NCBI GenBank assembly: GCA_018433585.1
Contig: JAHDQW010000001.1
Coordinates: forward strand, 422,242 to 486,241
DNA: 64,000 nt
DNA from: Candidatus Praeruminimicrobium purgamenti
GTDB taxonomy: Bacteria; Elusimicrobiota; Endomicrobiia; Endomicrobiales; Endomicrobiaceae
Direction of reading: 5' to 3'
Made by a program: the position numbers and the translations under genes. A model generated the notes under the pieces. It saw nothing but the letters and a program-made list of their open reading frames with translations. It was not told the DNA's origin and made no database searches. Of the stretch, positions 34,301-42,300 are shown one piece after another. Within the stretch, counting starts at the first letter, position 1, and each line of letters opens with the position of its first letter.

Positions 34301-37300
34301 TTTTCTATCTTTTCTACTTTTGAGTTCTCAAGATTTCCAGAAAGAATACTTCTTGCAAAAGTTGCCGAATTAAATTCGTGATTTAATCTCAAAAAAGAAC
34401 ATGAAATATCATGTAAAAATGCCGAGTATACCAAAGATTGAGTGTCGAGAGTTTCAAAAGAACTTATTTCTCTGCTTAAAATGTCAATTGTGTATGACAA
34501 TACTTCAATCGAATGATTCAAAGCATGATCTGCTATAACTACTTTTTCATTATAATATTTCCCGAAGAGATATTTAGGCATTCTCTTGTACATAAGATTA
34601 AGGCAATCATAAATATTTTTTTCAAATTCTTTGACGATTTTATCTTCAAGTTCTTTATTATTTATGTCAGACGATTCCAAAACATTCCTTAGATGCGAAA
34701 GAAGTTTGTCTATTCTTTTTGAAACGTCGTTTATTCTTTTTTGGTCTACATGCTCATCAAGAAACTGCTGCATGGTTCCGTCGTTATCCACTGTCAGGTT
34801 TGAGAAAAACTCTTTTTGGGCTTCAAGATTATCATCAAGATATTCATACTCTATATGTTTTAATTGCCCTTTTCTTCCGTCAATGAGGAAATCTTTTCTT
34901 TTTATAAAATCTATAATATCCATAATCTTAAATTTATAATTCTTTAATTTTCTTAAAAATCTAAGATTGTCAGGAAATATAGGGCTTACCGAATCAAGAA
35001 TTGTTTTTTTTATTTTTTCGTCATATTCGTTTGAATAGGCGTCTTTTTGTTGTTCTTCTTCGTCATCTTTTTTTAAATTATTTTCGACATATTCTATTAT
35101 AAATTTTATATCGGAAAACATAAGTTCGTCTTCCGTTGTTTTATAGTTTTGGGAAGTTATTTTGCCTTTTAATTCATGAGTAAATTCGTGCAGTATTCCT
35201 GCTTTTAAGAAAGCTTCCTTAACGGTTTCATTGTTTATTTTAAAGATAGCCTCATTAACTCCTATAAAACCGTTACTCAGGTGGTCTTCAAACAAATTTG
35301 TGGATTTTGACAATAAACCTATAACTACAGTGTCTTTTACTTCAGTTTCGCTGTTTTTGATTCTGTCCATAACTTCATTTAAAATTTCCTGCATATCTTC
35401 TTTTGATATATATTCTGACAATTGGTTTTCAATTATAATATCTATATTTTTATTAACTCCGTTTACTTTTATAATCATATCCCTGTATTTTACGGCTTTT
35501 CCGTTTCCTACGAGAGCATTCCCGAATTCCAACATATATTTATAGGCTATTTTATTTAAATGTAAAAAATTAAATAAAGTTGCGGAAACAAAAGAAGGGC
35601 TTTTATCGCTTCTCTTAGAAAATAATTGTGCCGAGTATTCAGGTTTCAGAACCATATATGAAGCTTGAAATATATGAAATGTTCTTTTTATGAAGTTTAT
35701 TAAGGCATTTTTTAATACCTTTTCATTCTTATCCGGAATTCTGTTTTCTTCATTCATTAATACGGTTCCGTTTACTATTTTAAACGAAAGTTCCGCCTTT
35801 CCTATTATAATGGAGAATTTATGCTGGTCATAATTTATTACGACAGGATTATCAAATATTAAAATCTCTCTTGATAATGTTGATATTGCCTGTTTTATTG
35901 CTTCAGGAGAAGTGTTTGTTTCTGCAAGAGTTTCAACAAGTTTTTGGAAAAAGAAAAGTCTTGTTCCTTCCGGAATATCGGAACTGTTTGCAAGCATTAA
36001 AGGTATAGGTGATAAAGCCTGCTGTAAGAATTTATCATTAATCGTGCTTGAAATTATATTGTTATAATTTTCATTATTTGCATTTTCCCCTACAAAAGGC
36101 GTAATTAATAAATATGAAATGTTGTTTTCTTTTAAACCTTCAAGGACCGCCGTATGAAATCCGCCGGCTACGACTACGGTAATTTTTTTGTTCAGGGCAT
36201 TATTATTTTTTACTAAACTTTTTATGTTTTTGACAAATATATTATTTCTGTCTTTATTGATTTGGTGATAATCGAAAAAATCGTCATTATCAAATAAATC
36301 TTCATAAGTATACTCATAATCTTCTGACAGATATCTCGGAAGCAGATTTATATATTTTTCGTAATTTTCTATGAAGTAATCATATTCCTCTTCGGATATA
36401 GTTAAATTTAAAAAAGAACCGAGCAAATTTGTCATTTTTAAGATAAAAATGCTTTCCATTTTATCATTATCGTTTTGCAGTTTTGACAATGATTTCATGT
36501 AATCTTTAAAATACTTGTTTTGCTGAGATATAAGAGAGATTGTATTGATTTTTTCTTTTTCAATTGAATATTCAAGAAAACTGTAAAGATTTTCATATTT
36601 GCTTATATAATAGGAATAGTTATTGTTGAACTGCGAATAGAGAGCAACATAATAGTCATATTGGTTGTCTTTTTTCGATTTGCTGATAATGTCTTTATAA
36701 TTGTCAAAAGATATTCCTGCTTTTAATTCGGACGTGAAAGCATTGTGCTCTTTTACTATTTTTTTTGAATTAAATTTATTTGATGTGTCTGCCAATTGTA
36801 TATATTGCTGCAGAGACTCATATTTTAAAACAGGCAGGTTTATTCTTTTTAGTAGTTTCTTATTTGTTAAATCAAATTCGGCATATTTTGATAATTCCTT
36901 TGAATTATTTATTCTTTTATGAATTTCTTTATTGAATTTTTTATACAAGTCCTGTGTGTATTGCTTGTTTTTTTGTATCTCTGCCGCTCTTTTGATATTG
37001 GACAAATATGTTTTCCAGTCTTCAAGGCCGTATAAAGGAATGTTTTTGTTGCCGTTTGAGATATAATACTCAGCTCCTGTAAGCAATCCTTTGTTAAGAA
37101 GATCGTTCGTTATTTTGTAAATATCATATTTTCTTAGAGAATCAATAATTTCAGTGTTTATTTTCCCGTAAGGAGCGCCTTCAATTAATATGCTGTTTAT
37201 TCCGTCTTTTTTATCAAAAACATCAATAATTTTTGATATGTTTTTTTGAACTGAAGGATTTGTATGCAAATCCTGAATAAAAACAACTAAATCATTGCTG

Positions 37301-37449
37301 TTTCCGCTTATAAAACTGTCAGAAATTGTTCCTGTTGATGCGGGTATTTGCGGGGCAGGCTCCAATAACATAATTGCATGTATAGTGTCCGCAAGCATAA
37401 ACGAGTATAAAACAAAACATGTAACGGTTATTGAAAGTATTTTTTTCAT
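31303..37449 (-). CDS. Giant exported multidomain protein (2048 aa): TraB/EreA-like, HExxH, HD and metallophosphatase domains
   Basis: The signal peptide runs to about residue 25 (ending Thr-Ile-His-Ala). The N-terminal region (about 45-460) has Ile-Gln-Asp-Leu-His near 53 and Gly-Gly-Phe-His-Thr near 430, compatible with a TraB/ChaN/EreA-type fold, and the same region is in the 1811-aa protein. A zinc-protease-like His-Glu-Phe-Thr-His lies near 752. An HD domain follows (Ala-Asp-His-Ala-Leu-Asn-His near 972, His-Asp near 1014). A calcineurin-like phosphatase follows (Asp-Ile-His-Gly-Gly near 1254, Gly-Asp-Met-Leu-Asp-Arg-Gly-Gly near 1305, Gly-Asn-His-Asp near 1336, Gly-His-Asn-Pro near 1737). 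The end is Lys-Met-Leu-Ser-Ala-Ala. Activities are predicted from motifs only; the substrate is unknown. Confidence 0.85.
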   Translation of the reverse strand: MKKILSITVTCFVLYSFMLADTIHAIMLLEPAPQIPASTGTISDSFISGNSNDLVVFIQDLHTNPSVQKNISKIIDVFDKKDGINSILIEGAPYGKINTEIIDSLRKYDIYKITNDLLNKGLLTGAEYYISNGNKNIPLYGLEDWKTYLSNIKRAAEIQKNKQYTQDLYKKFNKEIHKRINNSKELSKYAEFDLTNKKLLKRINLPVLKYESLQQYIQLADTSNKFNSKKIVKEHNAFTSELKAGISFDNYKDIISKSKKDNQYDYYVALYSQFNNNYSYYISKYENLYSFLEYSIEKEKINTISLISQQNKYFKDYMKSLSKLQNDNDKMESIFILKMTNLLGSFLNLTISEEEYDYFIENYEKYINLLPRYLSEDYEYTYEDLFDNDDFFDYHQINKDRNNIFVKNIKSLVKNNNALNKKITVVVAGGFHTAVLEGLKENNISYLLITPFVGENANNENYNNIISSTINDKFLQQALSPIPLMLANSSDIPEGTRLFFFQKLVETLAETNTSPEAIKQAISTLSREILIFDNPVVINYDQHKFSIIIGKAELSFKIVNGTVLMNEENRIPDKNEKVLKNALINFIKRTFHIFQASYMVLKPEYSAQLFSKRSDKSPSFVSATLFNFLHLNKIAYKYMLEFGNALVGNGKAVKYRDMIIKVNGVNKNIDIIIENQLSEYISKEDMQEILNEVMDRIKNSETEVKDTVVIGLLSKSTNLFEDHLSNGFIGVNEAIFKINNETVKEAFLKAGILHEFTHELKGKITSQNYKTTEDELMFSDIKFIIEYVENNLKKDDEEEQQKDAYSNEYDEKIKKTILDSVSPIFPDNLRFLRKLKNYKFKIMDIIDFIKRKDFLIDGRKGQLKHIEYEYLDDNLEAQKEFFSNLTVDNDGTMQQFLDEHVDQKRINDVSKRIDKLLSHLRNVLESSDINNKELEDKIVKEFEKNIYDCLNLMYKRMPKYLFGKYYNEKVVIADHALNHSIEVLSYTIDILSREISSFETLDTQSLVYSAFLHDISCSFLRLNHEFNSATFARSILSGNLENSKVEKIEKICLGHRKVKNGILRDEHSIYEARLLHDADGLSAVLDLNRILGVWLTQKDPFINEKISIDERIKLIENNIYLKTQGGDAINDLMRQFLRRNPNLYLTNGAKEIIRASKSDPHTVEKFIKSEKTVNAVLNSGMHLKNDNIEEAVKIINQTLSRMIPDYAKADQETGVTIEQTDSEFGFKSRLKLFKQIMAFLITKQFDFKQNIAVSDIHGGYARLTELIINLVDPTFDINGMSEKKIEQEILDRLSYPGNTETFYILGDMLDRGGRQVESFEFIKKIMDTGKGKYIIGNHDLYAFMNLLGLHLPSYARYKGIPDGYTDFTGKKIKDLLELKRATDPKKVNNKLHWAEKFDLYMQYADLRQKNIWSKKEKELQDLFSRSFGFKLDSNGKDVLNNPYNTIFEKDDELLNFHKKFFGRNVGIVVYTGIRAADKMSINWWIDRQKELKNLKERYPNLADYWNVLENIINDDIINKQKQKMQDEENSGNWEWAVVDAVMYRNYESTEWNALDWAYHNKWGGGDKGFIAQRNLQLIEEGKPVIDHVSYFNDRIINELLNFFKRNFYLYRIDEYGIYYMHSLLPVDDEGDVSVGYVDESGVFQEYDNDGKRIKGLYYKGVQYKGKKIFEGLSKMANDIRNYDISTNNLSEITEALTLLTAIYADNTTRIKPQNLKEMKQKFGFNKILNKKGITTLIVGHNPVTKLDNAYEFVPIRIFNKEFKIINLVHIDGNMSPEYAPPKGAGIARLIGGGISTRGFISGESTEITSSITPDVTLSTFVVSVVLNLFPFLKQLCLITSIMYNRADSLKANVISKFAKNTNTLLITISNSLDEIKKLEIANSMGARTLSITSAATIKNIPAAKQKIETATLTINDKKININVILNEIKIAKGYIDVITIDYDKEKTSYTEKELLQNITPYILEQISNNKYGKFVKNRANIALINNDLANSLEMLNKKPNKKLSKMLEKSFGIIPVLYDVRKKKLIPVITELTQNISLDKTRKMLSAA

Positions 37450-37461
37450 TATTCCCCCGGT

Positions 37462-39309
37462 TTAGTTCTCAAGATTATCTATTTCTTTTTTAAAATATTT
37501 TTCTTTTTCTTCAAATATTTGCGTTTTTGCAAATAATTGATCGTATAATGTGTCTAAATCCTTTTTTATTTCTTTGCTTTGCTTAGGTCCTTCTGCGAGA
37601 AAATTTATGTCTTTGTCTTCGCAAGCTTTAAGAAGCAAAGCCGTGATATGCTCTATCTGGCTTTCTTTTTCCAGTATTTCTTTTTCCAATTCTTTAATTT
37701 TTGTTTCAAGGGGTTTTAATTCTTTGGATTTTTCCTGAATCAAAACAGCTTTCATTTTTTTAATATCTTCTTTAGTATAATATCTTTTTTTTGTATTAGC
37801 TATATTTATTTTTACGGAACTTCCTTCGTCTTCCCATCCTTGTTTTTCAAGGAATTCCGCATAAGTGCCGTCAAAGAAACTGACTTTATTTCTGTCAAAA
37901 ATTATCAGTTTTTGTGCTATGCTGTGAAGAAGTTCTTCATTATGAGTTACCACTATTACTGATCCTGAGAAATCGTTTATCGCGTCTATCAAAGATTCTG
38001 TTGACTCTAAATCCAAATGGTTTGTAGGCTCGTCAAGAAGAAGCAAATGCACCGGTTTCATGAGAATTTTTCCAAGCAGTACTCTGCTTTTTTCTCCTCC
38101 GGAAAGAACCGATATTTTTTTGAACATATCATTGCCGCCAAACATCATTGAACCGCAGATGTTTTTTGCCGATTGCGGAAGACCGTCCGGAACAGATGCC
38201 GATACGGCTTCCAGCACAGTGTCATTATCGTTTAAATCTGCCGTATCGGATTGTACGAAATATCCTGTTTTTAATTCCGGATGAATTTTTATGTTTCCGC
38301 TTAAAGGCGCAATTCGTCCGGCAAGCAGTTTTAATAAAGTCGATTTGCCTTTGCCGTTCTTTCCTATTATGCAAATTCTTTCTTTTTTTAATATATCTAA
38401 ATTCAATCCGTCTATTAAAATATTTTTATCAGTATATCCGAATTTAAGAGAATGGATTCCCATCATTTTATTTGCCGGAAAATCAATACCGTTAAATGAA
38501 AAATCCAATGTTTCAAGCTCAGTAAGTTCTTCAAGGTCTTTCTGCTTTTCAAGACATTTTATTCTTGATTGTACCATTCCCGCAAGTCTTGCCTTTGCTC
38601 TGAATCTTCTGATAAATAATTCTGTTTTCTTTTTTTTCTTTTCATGGTTTAACCGTGTTTTTTCATATATTTCTTCTTCTTTTTCTATTTGTTCATAAAG
38701 TTTTAGAGTATTGCCTGTTATTTTTTTTGCTTTATATCTGTGAATTGCAACCGTATGCGTTACTACCTGATCCATAAAAGATCTGTCGTGAGTGATTAAA
38801 ATAAGTTCCCCTTTCCAGGCTTTTAAAAATTTAATAAGCCATCTTATTGCGACGATATCGAGATAATTATTCGGTTCGTCAAGGAGAAGCATGTCGGAAT
38901 CAGACAAAAGTATTTTTGCAAGATTTATTCTTATTTTGTATCCGCCGGAAAAAGTTAAAGGGTCTTTAAGCAAATCTTCTTTTGAAAAACCCAAACCGAA
39001 TAAAATTTTTTCAGCCTGCCATTTTGTTTCGGCTTCTTCTTTTAATATGACGGAAACAACTTCGTCTATTACCGTTTTATAACTAAAACTTATATGCTGC
39101 TGTAAGTATCCTATTTTGTAATTTTTAGGTATTTGGATTTCGCCTGAATCATATTCCTGGCTTCCCGTTATCATTTTTAACAGCGTCGTTTTACCGCAGC
39201 CGTTTCTGGCAACCAATCCGATTTTCTCATTCTTGCCTACGTTAAAACTCAGGTCTTTGAACAAGACTCGCGTTCCGTAAGATTTTGATAATAAATTTAT
39301 TGTAATCAT
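37462..39309 (-). CDS. ABC-F family ATPase
   Basis: This 615-aa protein has two fused ABC domains and no membrane segment, as in ribosome-associated ABC-F proteins (Uup/EttA/YdiF type). Walker A sites are Gly-Arg-Asn-Gly-Cys-Gly-Lys-Thr near residue 35 and Gly-Lys-Asn-Gly-Lys-Gly-Lys-Ser near residue 325. Signatures are Phe-Ser-Gly-Gly-Tyr and Leu-Ser-Gly-Gly-Glu-Lys-Ser-Arg, and both domains have Leu-Leu-Asp-Glu-Pro. The inter-domain linker is a basic coiled coil (Lys-Lys-Lys-Lys-Lys-Thr near 220), and the C-terminus is a long charged coiled coil. It lies between the two giant genes, with 27- and 12-bp gaps. Confidence 0.93.
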   Translation of the reverse strand: MITINLLSKSYGTRVLFKDLSFNVGKNEKIGLVARNGCGKTTLLKMITGSQEYDSGEIQIPKNYKIGYLQQHISFSYKTVIDEVVSVILKEEAETKWQAEKILFGLGFSKEDLLKDPLTFSGGYKIRINLAKILLSDSDMLLLDEPNNYLDIVAIRWLIKFLKAWKGELILITHDRSFMDQVVTHTVAIHRYKAKKITGNTLKLYEQIEKEEEIYEKTRLNHEKKKKKTELFIRRFRAKARLAGMVQSRIKCLEKQKDLEELTELETLDFSFNGIDFPANKMMGIHSLKFGYTDKNILIDGLNLDILKKERICIIGKNGKGKSTLLKLLAGRIAPLSGNIKIHPELKTGYFVQSDTADLNDNDTVLEAVSASVPDGLPQSAKNICGSMMFGGNDMFKKISVLSGGEKSRVLLGKILMKPVHLLLLDEPTNHLDLESTESLIDAINDFSGSVIVVTHNEELLHSIAQKLIIFDRNKVSFFDGTYAEFLEKQGWEDEGSSVKINIANTKKRYYTKEDIKKMKAVLIQEKSKELKPLETKIKELEKEILEKESQIEHITALLLKACEDKDINFLAEGPKQSKEIKKDLDTLYDQLFAKTQIFEEKEKYFKKEIDNLEN

Positions 39310-39336
39310 AATAAAAATCCCAAATAAATAATAAAA

Positions 39337-42300
39337 TTATGCCGCTGCAAGCATTTTCCTGTATGCCGTTAAATCAATATCGTTTACTTTCACGTTATTT
39401 TTAGTTTTATATTCTTCGGAATATACCAAAATTAATTCAATAATTGTATTTAAAGTCTGAGGGTCGTTGTTTATTAAAGCTTTAGCATACAATTCATTAA
39501 CTTTTAACGTCATATCTTTTTCATTGCCTCTAAAATTATCAAGTTCAGGCAGTAAACTTGTTTTATCTTCCATCGGGAGCTGTAAAACCAAAACTTTTCC
39601 CAATAATATTTCTAATTTTTTATCTTTTAATCCGTTTTCTTTGTTTTGCTCGGATAATTTTGCTTTAGCCAAAATTCTTTCTTTTATGACGTTTAAAAAG
39701 ATGTTTTTCATATTTTCGCTGATTCTTGTATCATTCAATATTATGCTTATAACGCTGCTTTGATTTAATCCTGCAACAGTGATAAAATCATTTAATGATG
39801 ATTTTATAATTTCATCTTTTTGAAGATTTCCGTTTACAGCAGGAATATTGTTTATATCTATGGAATAAGCAAAATCAGCCATATCTTTTGAATTAATACT
39901 GTTCATCCCGAATTTTATTTTAATATTGCCTAATAAAGCGTTTAATCCGCTGTATGCATCCGTTATGTCTCTGTTATTTCTGAATGCTTTTTGCAAGATA
40001 TCTAAGCCTATAAGCAAAGGCTTATCAGAATTTATTAATTTATCTTCTAAAGCTTTTATTGATGTGCCTGATTCAATAACTTCCAATTCAGCAGTTTCAT
40101 TGAGACTGTAATCATAAATTGTATTTCCTGTAATTTCTCCGCTTATACCGTAAGCGGCATAACCGGTATTTTTTTCATTTGATTTTATATATATTTCTAT
40201 TCCTTGCTTTCTTAAATTGATAAATTCTGCAGCAATATCTCTATTTTCTTTTTCAAAATTTTCTTTTAAGAATTCAAACTGCTCCCGCGTAATCGTTTTT
40301 CTTACTGTCCCGTTTGTTAAAGCCTGATATAATTTTTCATTTTGAACTTTTTCAAGAGATATTATCGTTTTTTGAGCATACATTACTGAAATAGATTTGA
40401 ATATTTCAGTAAAAGCATTAATATACAGATTAGAGTTTGTTATTATTATTCCGTCATCAAAATAAAGACCGTCGCTTGCCGTATCGACAAAAACAGAAAA
40501 ATCTATATTTAAGTTTACACCGTCTTTTAAACTTAATATTTTGCCTAAATCATTTTTAATTGTTCTCGAGTTATTTATCGTTTTTACTATTTTTAAAGGT
40601 TCTATCCCTGAAGCGGCATATACAATGCTGCCGGCAATGTTAATCTGCCAGATTTTTTGTCCGCCGACAGTCAGCCCGGTATTTGTTAATTCATATTCTT
40701 CTTCTAACTGTTCAATATTATTTGATATATAAACAGAAACGGTATCTGTCCCTTTTGAAGCAGAAATGTTTGTCTTATAAGGAACAAATTCAACAGTAAC
40801 ATGTTTAGTGTATTCTGTATTTAATTCTGTGTGATATTTAATATTTGCAGATTTTATAGTTTTGTCAGTCAGTATCTTTGCTATTGCAATCATTTTGTTT
40901 ATTAAACTTGAATTCTTAATTTCTTCAAAAGATTTTCCTGTTGCTTTTGTTATTTCGGTTTCTGTTACATTTTCAAGTTGTTTTAATTTTTGTTCAATTC
41001 CTGCTTTTTGTTCATGTTCATTTATAAACCAACTGCGTATTTTAGGAAAAAACATACCTAAGATTATAAAAGGACACTCAACAGCACTTACTATCTGCTG
41101 TCTTTCATAAAAATCGACTTTACCGATAGACAGCAGAAATTTATTAAGCCATGTCATTGTCAAAACAGGGTATTCATATCCGTTTATATAATCTTCAATC
41201 CTGCGGTAATCATCCATATCGCACGCTTTTTTATCCGGTATATATTTGAGATATTTTTTTAATTTTGCAATGAAAGAATTCCTTGAAGTCTCGTTAATGT
41301 TTGAATTAAGTAAAACGTCTATGGAGACCAATATTTCCATTTCGCTTTTTGTAAAATAAAATTTTTTTAATATTTCTTCTTTGATAATTTTCAATATATC
41401 ATTTGCTTTATTCGGCTGAGACAATATGATATTGTTTATAATAACTAAATCATTTGCGTAATCTAATTTTGATTTTTGCGCGTATCTGTAAGATTTAGGT
41501 ATTACGACGGATTGTTTTATTTTCTCTATTATGGATAAGTATCTTTTTTCGGAAAGATTTTTAATTTCCATCAATATATCATTAATAACTGTATAAGAAT
41601 TTTCGGATGACAATGCTTCCTGTATTTTTGCGGCATTTATTCTCGGATTTGCTCCGGAATTAACAATGTCCGTGAAATATCTGTAAGTAATTGACTGAAG
41701 AACATCCGATTGCTTTTGTTTAACATGTTTGTTGGCTTTGACAAATTCAATTATTATATTTGCAAGATGTTCCCATCTCATGTGTTCATTAGCAGCATAT
41801 GAAGTGTTTACCAAAAGATTAATGAACCCTCTTGCGGCGCTGTGCTCTTCCTGAAAAACGTAATCGTAATTAAATGATTCGTTAAACAAATCATATAATA
41901 CCGCATTTTCATCGATTTTATATTCAGAAATTATGTTTCCGAACATATTTGCCGTAACATCAGCGAATAATTCGTGAATTGTTAATTCTGTTTCGTTTGA
42001 TGAATGAAAATCCAAAAATGACAATATATTGTGTCCCAATTCGTGTGCTATTGTCAAAGGATCAAAATATGCAAAATACAGAGCAGCGTTTGCAATTGTT
42101 TTCTTTTTGCCTTTTTTTACGGCTACGGCTTTTGAAATTTTTTCATAAATTTTCTTTTTGTCTTTTGTTTTTAGCAAGTCATCTGTAAAATAATCAAGAG
42201 ATAAAAATATCCCTGCGGTGAGAGCTCTTAAGTCGAAATTGTTTTCTATCTTAAAACCGCCGTCTCTTAGATCTATTATAAAACGGTCTCTTATATCTGA

